Of a DNA stretch of 64,000 nt, positions 33,830 to 43,989 are shown one piece after another (within the stretch, counting starts at the first letter, position 1; each line of letters opens with the position of its first letter). Origin of the DNA: Physcomitrium patens (lineage: Eukaryota > Streptophyta > Bryopsida > Funariales > Funariaceae); contig NC_037266.1 in the NCBI RefSeq assembly GCF_000002425.4, positions 772,714-836,713 on the forward strand, in the 5' to 3' direction. Position numbers and translations under genes: made by a program. The notes beneath the pieces are model-generated. The model was not told the origin of the DNA. It ran no database searches and saw only the letters and a list, made by a program, of their open reading frames with translations.

Positions 33830-34740
33830 TTTGATTGTTACAGATATATATATATATATATATATATATTTATTTATTTTAATAATTATCTAAATTATAT
33901 CAATAAATAGAAGTAGATAAAAATAAATAAATTTAATAATATCTTATAGAAAAGCTTCTTTAAAGCTTTGTAGATGTGGTTGTATCTTTATGCTTGTATA
34001 TGGTAATTGATAGATTAAAAACTTAGCTAACAAGTTGCCTATATATTCCATATGTTGACTACTTGAAGTACAGGTTGAATATGAGGTGCACATAGAAAAA
34101 GCTTCTTATCAGGAACACAGAAATACAGACTCGAGATCTAATAAGAAGTCCAAGAAGAACTGGCAAGAACTAGATTAATCAGATGAATACAAGAACAACA
34201 CTAGAGAGGTGAGTTAGAGCTCCAAGAGATGTGTTGTCAAGACTGAAGAACTCTTCAGCCTCGTTTCCAATATATACTCCTATTTAGGAAGCTTCTTAAG
34301 CAACTTCTACCAACTAGGAAGCTTCTAGAAGGTTCCAGAGACTTGCTTCTAGAAGGTTCTAGAAACTTATCTCTAGAAGGTTCTAAGGACTATGTCCCTA
34401 ACACTTCTTTTATAAGTTAAATATGTGCCTTATAATTTGAATACATATTAGAGGTCTTACAGAACATGACCATATATCTTTTAGTTAAATAGTATATATA
34501 AAGGCAATAGCAAGGCATTCTTTACTTTTTAATTTTTTTCTCACTTCTAATCTAGTTTCAAAAGTCTCGAGTTTTTTTAGTCTTTAGCAATATTCATTCT
34601 AATTTCTTTTTCAATATGTATTTTTTTTTTCATCTTTTTTTGATACATAGCTCATTTGTTTTTACATATCTTCTTTAAGTTTTCATCTTTGATACTCTTT
34701 CAATGTCTAAACCATATTATATTATTCTTCTTATAATAAA
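33830..34740 (+). repeat. Chromo-family LTR interrupted by a solo LTR
   Basis: First half (AAGCTTCTTTAAAGCTTTGTAGATG ... AACTTAGCTAACAAG) up to 34106, second half from 34404 (TATGTGCCTTATAATTTGAATAC ... ATATATAAAGG). The 297-bp insertion lies between them. Confidence 0.75.
34107..34403 (-). repeat. 297-bp solo LTR with heat-shock-element-like repeats
   Basis: A clean insertion with a perfect 5-bp target duplication CTTCT (34102-34106 and 34404-34408). In the minus orientation it starts TGTTAGGGACATAG and ends TTCCTGATA. A TATA-like TATATA lies at 34271-34276. Upstream of it, in the U3, are TTCTAGAAGGTTC (34323-34335), TTCTAGAAGGTTCTAGAA (34347-34364) and TCTAGAAGGTTC (34372-34383), which fit the heat-shock factor site nTTCnnGAAnnTTCn. 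It is GC-richer and sharper than its surroundings, so it is recent. The parent element is not identified. Confidence 0.82.
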
Positions 34741-36130
34741 ATATTTTTTAAGCATTACAAAATTAAAAATTGTCTTGCTTAAAAAGTTTGTTCGTACAAG
34801 ATCAAAGTTTCAAGAATTTAAAAATTAATTTAAATCTTAAATTCTAAATCCTAAACCCCTAAACTTCTACATTGCTCAAGAGCCTCAATTTATTTTTTTA
34901 ATTGAAGAATTTGTTAGAAGATATAGAATATCTGTAATAAAAAAAATATAACCTATACATGTAGAAGTCATAGATGGTCATCTATTATCTTTTAGAAATT
35001 TAACAATAAATGGTCATAATAGCTTTGTGATATTCAATATAATTAGATCTTCTTCTAATCTAGTCATTTCAGATTTATTTTGGATAAAAAAATATAATCC
35101 CTTGATAAATTGGATTTCTTGTAGTCTTAACTTTTTTTAATGTACAATTAAAAGCTTTATTAATCAAGTAAAAAATTATAAATATAAAACAACTAAATTC
35201 TTATTGATAAGTAAAAAAACTTTCATGTATGTTGCAAAGGAACTATTATCTTATATTATATATGCTATATCCATTTCTAATAGTAAAAAGACTTCATGTA
35301 ATATTTTAAACCAACATGAAGATTATTAAAAAAAAATTGAAAAAACAATATGCAAATATTCTTCTAGAGCATCCTTCTTATGATTATTTAATTAACCTTC
35401 AAGAAAGAGCTCAACTCCCATTTGGATTAATCTATAAAATTATCACAAAATAAATTAGGTGAAATAAACAACTTCATTGATAGAAACTTAGCTAAGAATT
35501 TTGTATGCCATTTAAACTCACTAAAAGAAGCATCTTTCTTATTTGTAATGAAAAAAGATGGATCACTACAAATGTGTATAGATTATCAAAAGACTCAATA
35601 AGATTACTATTAATTGAATCTTTTATCTTTGATATTTAGACTTTATAATTAATTGAATCAAGTCAATTATTATGAAAAATAAATCTTTAAAGAATATATA
35701 ACTTGGTATACAATAAAATAGTAGATGAATGAAAGATTATATTTCAAATCAAGTATGGATATTTTAAATATGATATCATGCCATTTAGACTCACATGATC
35801 AATTTTTTTTTAATTTTTAGTAAATGATGTCTTTTAAGAATTTTTAGATGATTTTTCATCAATTATTTAGATAATAGTTTAATCTATTCTAAGAACACAA
35901 AAAAACATGAACTTTATATTTGTCATGTATTACACAAACTTAAAGATGCAAGATTATACATTAAGATAGAAAAGTGTATATTATTTAAGTTGACTTTCTA
36001 CAATACATTATTTCAAACAATGGTCATATGATGGATCCTAAGAATACTTAGATTATCATAGATTAAAAGATTTCAAGAAAAATAAAAATTATTTAATATT
36101 TTTTAAAATTTATCAATTAATATTTGATTA
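34741..36130 (+). pseudogene. Chromo-family protease and RT relic
   Basis: 34930-35120 matches the Chromo-1 protease (PIHVEVIDG, NGHNSFVIFNI, WIKKYNPLINW). 35440-36130 matches RT (NLAKNFVCHLNS, VMKKDGSLQMCIDYQK, PFRLTXSIFF, KDARLYIKIEKC) up to the NYYRIFIKDF position. Gag is missing, integrase onward is missing, and stops are frequent. Confidence 0.78.
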
Positions 36131-36494
36131 TTATTTTTAAAAAAAATACAAAGTAGGTACACAAACTTATTACACAAACAATAGATTAAGGTCATAGAGT
36201 AAAAAAATAGGTAAATAGTTGTAAATCGAATTCTATAGAATTTTTTATATTAAAAGATGAAAACTTAAAGTAATATTGAAAATTTCAATATTTTTTCTAA
36301 ATTTTAAAATTATATTTAAATGCTTTAAGAATTAAAAGTATTTTTGAGGATAATTTTAGGTTTGATATTTGAAAAAAAAAATAGATTCTTCTTTTAAATT
36401 AAAAAAATAATAATTTTAGGTTTAATATAAGAAAGGTGAGGGAGACAAGAGAAATATTAGGATTTTTTCCCCAAAAAAGAAAAGGGAGATAATA

Positions 36495-36530
<36 letters not shown>

Positions 36531-36644
36531 CATGATTGTAACTATGATAAAAAAATATGGTAACTATGATGAAAATTGACCAACCATTTTTTTATTGGTT
36601 GGGTGGATTGATTTAGTAAATACATGCATTCTTTGTATGTATAC

Positions 36645-36691
<47 letters not shown>

Positions 36692-37640
36692 GAGAGAATT
36701 TAAGAGCTACAACTCTAACAAAAAGATTATGAGATATAGAACAAATTAGTTGAGATAGTAAATAGTTTGTTACTATTTATAGAATATGATTTATTTATTT
36801 ACTTTTATTAACGATAATGTGCTCGTTCAGAAATATAGGTTTCAGAAAGAAAGTTATGAAATGAAATACACGTTTTTTTGAAAGCGCAACCACATGATTT
36901 TTTCGTGCCGTTAGATCACAATCCTGTAGGTGCTCATGCTATTCTTCCGACTGCAATAGAATTTAATTGTCTAAAACTTGGTGCAGCTAGTGGGAAGTTG
37001 GTTCTCTCCTAGGATTGTCTCCAGTGGCCTTTGCCATGCTGTGAGAGAGTTCACTAAGACAACTAACTACACATGAATCCGCATAATTGCATCATTGCAG
37101 TGATTTACTGTGCAACTGAAAGCTTGCAAATCACACAGCCTCTGAATTTTATTGATTGTATGTCATAAGCGTTCAATAAAGCATAAACCAAAACAATTAG
37201 ACTAAGTAACGTGTTTGGTGAGGAATTTCAATCCACATCAAGCAAAAAAATATATATCGCTTTGAGAACCCATCAAAAACTCACTCAATAGTAATTGTTG
37301 ACAACGGTAGGCCTAGTATAAAACATGACTGGAGCTCATGATGCTCGGGTTAATTGAGGAACAAACAACAGAAGTACACACGAAAAATCACATAAAGTTT
37401 GACGGGACGTGAAGTTCATTTTTCAATTCATTGCGGAAAATCCTGGAATGCATGAAATGCATGTATCTAGGAAAATTACCCACAATCTACATAAGCACGA
37501 GGCTCCTACTTAATATTCACAATATGTTGGATCCCCTGGAAAATAGTAAACGGGACTAAAGATCTTGATTTGAAACTTGTACTAGAGCAAGACTTCTAAA
37601 ACCTGCTAATCACAACGCAACGACTGAGTATGCTACTGTT
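36131..37640. other. Spacer between Ty3 relic and CYP28 locus
   Basis: AT-rich to about 36820, with an A run (36497-36527) and an AT then AG microsatellite (36642-36698). From 36820 the composition becomes mixed and gene-like, but no protein, RNA gene or repeat was recognised. It probably includes 3' flanking sequence of CYP28. Confidence 0.6.
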
Positions 37641-37920
37641 CATATTTGCCCCAGTTACGCCTCCAGTTAACCTTCAGAAGATATACCCTTTGTTATCCAA
37701 AGATGAGAAAATTTCCGACACGTTTACTCTATTACGCAGATTCATTTCCACATAACTCAAGTAGTACACCTTTGGACTGCGACAAAAGAAAAACAAATTT
37801 TATTCGTCTAAATCTAATTACATTTCACTAGCTCAATCTTTCATAACTATTGCTTATCGGACACGAAAGTAACAAATCCTCAAGAGCTAAAACTGAAGTC
37901 TTACATGAAAGCTTTTGCAG

Positions 37921-40613
37921 TCATGGCAGACTAGGGGGTATATGCGGTCTTGCAACGTTCAAAAGACCACATTTCTTTATAACAACGGATTTCAGGGGCT
38001 TGTCCCAATTAGCACGAGCACTGGCAGCACGGTCGTCCCCCAGCAGCTGTGCAAAACTATTGAACTGTTGAATTCGATCACTTGGTTTGTATGTAGGCAC
38101 CGTTGATACCGCAGCCACCACATCCATACCTGAATAATCGATAAATTAGTATATTCAGAGTGTAGAGGAACAGTTGGGAGTAATTCATACCACCCTAACG
38201 ACGCAATCGCTTTCGATTTCAAGTGATGTGACTGCATAATTTTTCTGGCAGAACGCTCTTTGGAGTCATATGGCTGAGAGTTGCGCCTCATACTCAGTTT
38301 CATGAGGAATGCAATTACTATGAAAATGCGGGCGTAGCTTTAAAAAAATAAAATAATCGATCTTTTATCACGTTTATGTAATCTTTTACGAGACAAGAAA
38401 AATAGCCCTGGGTCCGCTTTCGAGTTCATTCGATCCTTCCTTAAAAAATAAAATCCATGTAATAAATTGTTCCAAAGTTAGTTATTGAAGTTAGTTAATA
38501 AAGTATGAAAGTTCTTCCCTCAAGCATCCTTTTCACCTATATGAATATATCACAATTTCTAGAACTGTTTACTGTATGGTGGTGGTTGAGACCTACCCAG
38601 TGCTTTAAGATAGAGAAATTAGAAATTTCAGGGACTAAAAAGCAGAAACTAACCTTCAAGTACAGTACCAAAAACGATGTTCCCGTTGTCCAGCTGAGGG
38701 GCAGGTCCGGGGCCTGACACCCGAAACTAAGCCATAAGCAGGAGTTGCAGGATATGCGGGAGTTCACAGCAATTGAAATGTGACCCGTTCACAAAGTGCT
38801 ATCATTAACAAACAGAAGTATTTATACCTGTAGTTATTAAAAACTCCACGTTCCGGTAGTCTGTATTAAGTTTGATCGCTTCTTCGTCGTCATTTTCTGA
38901 TAGGCAAAGGGAGACCGTGCCAGGTCTCAGATGCCTTAATTTGAAAGAACTACCACGAACGACCTCCTCATTTCGTTCTAACTTAGTTGGAGGTGACGTT
39001 TCTCCTTTGTCCTTTGCACCTTGTCGGCCTCCTTGAATGTACTGGCCTTGTAAAACTCGATTGAAAATGGTTCCTTCATACGAAGAACCCGCCTCTCCTG
39101 TACACATGGCTTTGAAGTTCTTCACTGTCTGCGGTACCTGAGACACAGTGAAGATATTTCAGCAGTAGTCCAGGCTTATGGTGCGTGCAGCTCACTCATT
39201 ATCTTTATTTAATTACATAGGCATCCGTCTTGAGCCGTCCTCAAGAAACACAAGGAATTCAAAGCTTATTTTTGCGTGTAGGCGAAGTCCGAAATTAGCA
39301 TACCAAACTATATCTACAAACGCAATGCAGATACCTGATTCTACTCCAGGACATAGAAAATAGATAATCGCCAAAGAGGAACGAAAGAATAAAATGCATT
39401 AGCATTGGTGGAGTTAAGCTGCCATTACAAAGATAACAGACCTGCTTACCGTACAAGCCAATGACGATACGCCCCAAGTCTTCACCATCGGTGCAGATCA
39501 GCGACGTATTGCCAAGAGTTCGATCGGCCCTCGCTAAGCTAGGACATTCCATAATATCAAGGTAGACACGATCCGTAATTGTTGTGTCAACACCCGATGT
39601 GCCAGTCTCCTGCGACCAGAGAAGGAAGCATCAAAAGTTGGGGATAAATTCTTAGCGGACAATAAGATGCAGTAAACTGGCATCCTTCCAAGAAAAATTC
39701 CAGAAACAGCCTCTTGCAAGCTTTGATTCAGAAATCATTCCAACTGAAACTAAGAAATCAGAAAGGGGGGAGAAAAATGAATAAATAAAAATCTTATTTC
39801 ACCCTGTGTCACAAAGATTAATTGTACATCTCTCGTGAAAGTAGCACTACAAAGTATAGCGATTATGCGATGTTCCTCTGACCAATTTCGCAGAATGATG
39901 AAGCCTTACTGCTGAGTAGCGTGGGCCTCCACCCCGAAGTCTACCCTCTTATCCTTCATGTGATGTACCATTTCAAAATCTATCATTTCAAAGTATGATT
40001 TGCATTGTAGAATCAGAAGCAATTGTGGCACCGCACATGGCTGATTAGCTGCATAGGTTTCACAACTTGTGAAATCTTTCTGTCGATTCCCAAGATAACA
40101 GTTGATTCAAGTTTCCACCTGTGATGACCAGATGAATAACGCACTCTTGTCGCCCGCTAATACCAAATTGACTACGGATAGAAGCCTGAGAAGGATCGGG
40201 CTAATATAAGATTTAAATAGTGCACGCATTAAGCCCGAAGCGCAAAAGCATGAATGATATAGAACTACCGCCAAAAGAGACGATACCTCATCAGCGTAAG
40301 AAGGCAAAGCAGCTGCAGTCACAGCCGCGCCGGACACGAGAAGGAGAAGCTGTCGCCGGCTAGTCAAATGCGACTCGACACTACATGAATCAGAATCATC
40401 AGATTCCGGTGTGGAAGCAGAGGAGCAACAGCCACGCGGGTCCGAGTAACGACGGCTGGATTGCACTGCCACACTGCTGCGACAGGACCGAATCCGCAGG
40501 GAGCTATCGGAATACACTGCGGAGAATTTCATCGCGCCGTTGCAAGTCGGCATTGCAAAGAGGGCAGGCCGAAAAGCAGGCGGACAGCAGGTGGCGCACC
40601 ATGCCTCCGCCAT
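37921..40613 (-). CDS. CYP28: Chloroplast (thylakoid lumen) cyclophilin-type peptidyl-prolyl isomerase, CYP28-like
   Basis: Five exons on the minus strand: 40287-40613, 39442-39609, 38828-39137, 38654-38713 and 37921-38129. Every junction is GT/AG and the total is 1074 nt (357 residues plus TGA). Start at ATG 40613 ([10 protein letters not shown]); an in-frame TTG six bases upstream is not needed. Residues 1 to about 110 form a Ser/Arg-rich transit peptide and then a twin-arginine, hydrophobic lumen signal ([25 protein letters not shown]). The mature part has [77 protein letters not shown] and [13 protein letters not shown], as in plant CYP28. Of the usual catalytic residues, Arg (FNRV) and Gln (IQGG) are kept and the Phe is Gln. 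The family assists protein folding in the chloroplast; the substrate is unknown. No lesions were seen. Confidence 0.9.
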
Positions 40614-40765
40614 AGCCAATTTCTACGTCTCCTTCGCTCTCCTCTCCCTCTGTTCCGCCCCTGACGCTCACTCGCGCATCACTTTGCTCCGAGTATTCGA
40701 GTCTAAGTCCGATCCCACTACCACTGCCAGTACAACACCACCAAATCGCAAGCCCACGCGCGGCG
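40614..40765 (-). promoter_or_regulatory. CYP28 5' leader and promoter-proximal region
   Basis: On the minus strand this is GA-rich leader sequence (complement of CTCCTTCGCTCTCCTCTCCCTC). It is GC-richer than the rest of the window. No TATA box is obvious, as is common for housekeeping plastid-protein genes. Confidence 0.45.
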
Positions 40766-40876
40766 ATGGAGAACCAACCTAGCTATGGCGATGCAAGGGT
40801 CAGAGTTAGAATTCCGTCCTGGGCAGGCAATGGCGTTGCAATGCTTGGAGCCAAGGTGCTCGCCATCCTCGGTTGA
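40766..40876 (+). CDS. Divergent 36-aa ORF upstream of CYP28, unknown
   Basis: ATG to TGA: MENQPSYGDARVRVRIPSW, then AGNGVAMLGAKVLAILG. It lies 150 bp upstream of the CYP28 start on the opposite strand, in the GC-rich stretch. It could be a first exon of a divergent transcript, a microprotein or chance; no following exon was found. Confidence 0.25.
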   Translation: MENQPSYGDARVRVRIPSWAGNGVAMLGAKVLAILG

Positions 40877-42960
40877 GACCCTATTGGTACCCAGGAAGGT
40901 TCCCTTATCCTGAGCCCTTCCATCTTTTGATGGGCTCTTCGTTGTAGCTTCCTGGTCTCCATAGACTTTTTAGCTCAAAAGACCAGTGTATCCATGTTTA
41001 CAGATTACAAAGACACTATTTAGTGCTTGACACTACAGTTAATAATTGCATATGAAACAGGTTCAGAAGCCAAAACACACATTGAGCATGTCAAAGTAAG
41101 ATACAGTGCTATGATTGTTCTAATGAAAGATAGAACGATGTGCACGTCTTGACATAAATAGAACTCAACAAAACAGTTGACGGCATTCAAAAAGGTCATA
41201 GTGTTGCGTCTATTCATACTTCTTGTTGCCGAGGTAAATTCTTCTTTTCCAAGTTTCTGTCATAATAGCTGAAGAGTTTCTGCATAAAGTTAGAAAAACC
41301 TCCATCCCAAAATAATAATCATTTTTTTTAAAATAATGCAATATCACTTCTTTTTAGCATTGTAATTTCAAGTAAGAAGTTTTATTAATTATGATTATAT
41401 TATTTATCAATAAAAATCTTGTCATAGGATAATTATTCAAGCTCTTGAAACAGTCTTTCAAACATAATCTAATAAACACGATTGACTGTGGTACTAACTT
41501 GTAATGGTATCACAAAAATTGAAGTACTAAATTCTAGACTACTGGGTCACAATCTTTACAACTCAATTTCTAAGCCTAATAGTACTGGACATTCTTAAAA
41601 TTACAGCGAGAAGGATGGAATTTATGTTAAACATGTTAAGTGAGAAGTGTTATGGATTATTTCAAGATGAATTTACATGGATAAAAATCAAAATTAATGG
41701 CATGTTTAAAGACATGTTTAACGACATGCAGAATTTGAAAACGATGAATGAATAAAAACTTCTTAACATGTAAAAATGTATGCAAATAGGACTAGAGAGG
41801 AAACCTAAGAATAAATATTATTTGATTAGATAATGAGTGTTTGGAGTTGGCAAAGAATTAGTGCAAGTTCTAGTTGTAAGAAACAATTATGTCAGTTACA
41901 TTATAACCTTCACAAACAAAGAAAAGAGAAAGTTTTTTGTCAATTTGAATTTAAATTAATGTTGAATAACGAAGTAATTTCCATAATTAACACTCTTTAT
42001 GAAAGTAAACTGCACATATACTGTATAAATCCAATAATAAATTATTTTTTTAGGAATAGATTATAAATGTATATTAAGTGAGTACATTTTACTTAGGCGA
42101 TCATTTGTATTGATTATTATTGCATTTTAGTGGGTTTCTTTTTGTTTCATTTTGTAATTGTTTTTTGTTAGTGGCAATGATGATGCATTTATATATATAT
42201 TACTATCTTCTTTATAAAATTTTAGATAATTGGAAAAAATAATAATGTGAATTTAATTTTTTAGTAAATTTAGTAAGAATTATCTTTATTGAACTTACTT
42301 GTGAATCATAATTGATCTGTAATCGTGAGTAGATCCAACTTTTGATAGTTTAAATTTTGACCCAGATATTCTGACCACGTTATAGAGTAAATGTTGTTGA
42401 ATAAATAAACTACCATGCAAAGATTAAATACATGATGAAAAAGAGCTATGATAATACTTTCGTTATATTGCATTTCATAAATAAATTTAATTAATATGTA
42501 AATAAATATACATATACATGTAAATAAATTCAAGAATAATTATCTATATATTTTTTTAAAGAAAAAATATCAAAAATATCAAAAAGACCTAAAAAATTTG
42601 TATAAAAAATAAAAATATAAAAAATGAATAAAAACCACACCATGGATATTATTGAAAAAAAAATATTGCAAATAATTTAGGAAGTGGTACGAAGTATGAA
42701 AATTTTAAATGAGAATTACCATTTTCTGGAAAAAGCTTATAAAGTATTTGATAACAAGTTACAAAAACATATGATACAAATTTTCATCTTGACATTCTAT
42801 TTATAATTTTCTAAAAAGTTAGTGGTTGATTGTAATCCAAAACCCACTCCACAAGCATTTCAGGGATGTAATCGAATTATTTTTTAAAAAATGAAAAGCT
42901 CATTTTATGGTAAGTTTTGATAGCAATACTAACCCAGGAGTGGATTTGGACAGAAACTAA
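40877..42960. other. Intergenic DNA, no recognised feature
   Basis: Mixed composition to about 41300, then AT-rich. No coding similarity, RNA gene or LTR pair was seen. Confidence 0.6.
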
Positions 42961-43460
42961 AAGGAAGGGGATATTTAGCAACTAAGTGCGACAACGGTGA
43001 CGGGGCACTAAAACGGTGAAAGGTGTGGCAGGACAAGGTGCTGCCGAAGCCGTGGAGGGGATGGAAAGAGGATCTGGCCGCTGAACGGGGAGCCTCAGGG
43101 GAAGACCAGATTGGTGGGTCGGTAATGGATAAGATTCGCCACCATTCTCAACCCCCATTTCCTGCGCTTTCCAACTCAGCAACCTAGTCCACCTCAGCAA
43201 TCTGATGCCACCTAAGATTGTCATTCCATGGCCCCATTTTGGTGGGAGAGGATGGACTGAGGTTTGAATTTCCTGACTCACTCATTTTTCTTTCGGTGTC
43301 GTCCGCTAGTGCCCAAACGCTGTGTCTTCAAATAGTATTCGAATAGCTTTTTCCTGTCGCACTCTGGAAACTTGATACAGTTCAAAAGCCTGCGATGGCT
43401 TCAGTTTTGCGTAACCCACTCTTTGGAAAATGTTTTGCTCCAAAATCCTCCTAAAAATGA
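42961..43460. other. GC-richer host-derived sequence preceding the PYG7-like exon
   Basis: Clearly higher GC than its surroundings. A 99-codon minus-strand frame (42982-43281) is open, but its composition (Pro/Arg/Ser) looks like a shadow frame. It may be promoter, leader or transit-peptide sequence of the gene whose exon follows. Confidence 0.4.
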
Positions 43461-43694
43461 AACGGAAAATCGTGCTTTCATGTATTGCCTGCTCTGGTGG
43501 AGTTTTCTGGGGTCGCAATCGCATCCACCCTGAACCCTAATATGCCATATAATGAAATCGATGCAGATTTGGGGTTTGAAATGCAATTGATCTACTTGGG
43601 GGCATTGTTATCTCTTCTGGCGACTGGTAGTTCCTCGGTCGTTCGTCAGGTTCTCTTCCGTCGTGAGCTGGAATCTGCTGCAAAGTAGTCGCAG
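43461..43694 (+). pseudogene. Exon remnant resembling PYG7/Ycf37-type thylakoid TPR protein
   Basis: The frame reads PALVEFSGVAIASTLNPNM, then PYNEIDADLGFEMQLIYLG, ALLSLLATGSSSVVRQVLF and RRELESAAK, followed by TAG and TCG CAG before a GTATGA donor-like site. The hydrophobic helix followed by VxRQVLxRREL(x)xxAK resembles the membrane anchor that precedes the TPR repeats of PYG7, a photosystem I assembly factor; the similarity is from memory. The TAG lies where the family usually continues AKELQ. No TPR exons follow in the window; a copia element starts 8 bp after the donor. I read this as a truncated, dead gene. Confidence 0.4.
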
Positions 43695-43701
43695 GTATGA
43701 T

Positions 43702-43897
43702 TGGTTAAAATTATCAACATCTGCCCTGTAATCAAGGAACCATGATGTGCACATCTTAAAACCATCACAACAGAGACGCTAGTGTGTCCGTAGTTTCTAT
43801 TTACTGACATTGGCTGTTACTGCTCACCAGTACATAAAACCACTATTTTGCTAGCTCAATAAGTGAAGTAAAGTAGAACGTATTGTTAAGTTTAAAA
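43702..43897 (+). repeat. Copia-1 5' LTR (196 bp)
   Basis: Starts TGGTTAAAA and aligns with 49437-49633 (TGTTAACAA ... GTTAAGTTCAACA). Confidence 0.85.
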
Positions 43898-43989
43898 TGG
43901 TATAAGAGCAGTGTAGGATTCTCGGAGAGTGAGAACAATAGGAGACCACTATTTATTCAATGGAGTCGAATTAGGAATGCGATGACACA

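Noticed and set aside
42982..43281. 99-aa minus-strand ORF as a gene
   Set aside because: Pro/Arg/Ser-rich composition in a GC-rich stretch, no motif, and the better-supported coding strand nearby is plus.
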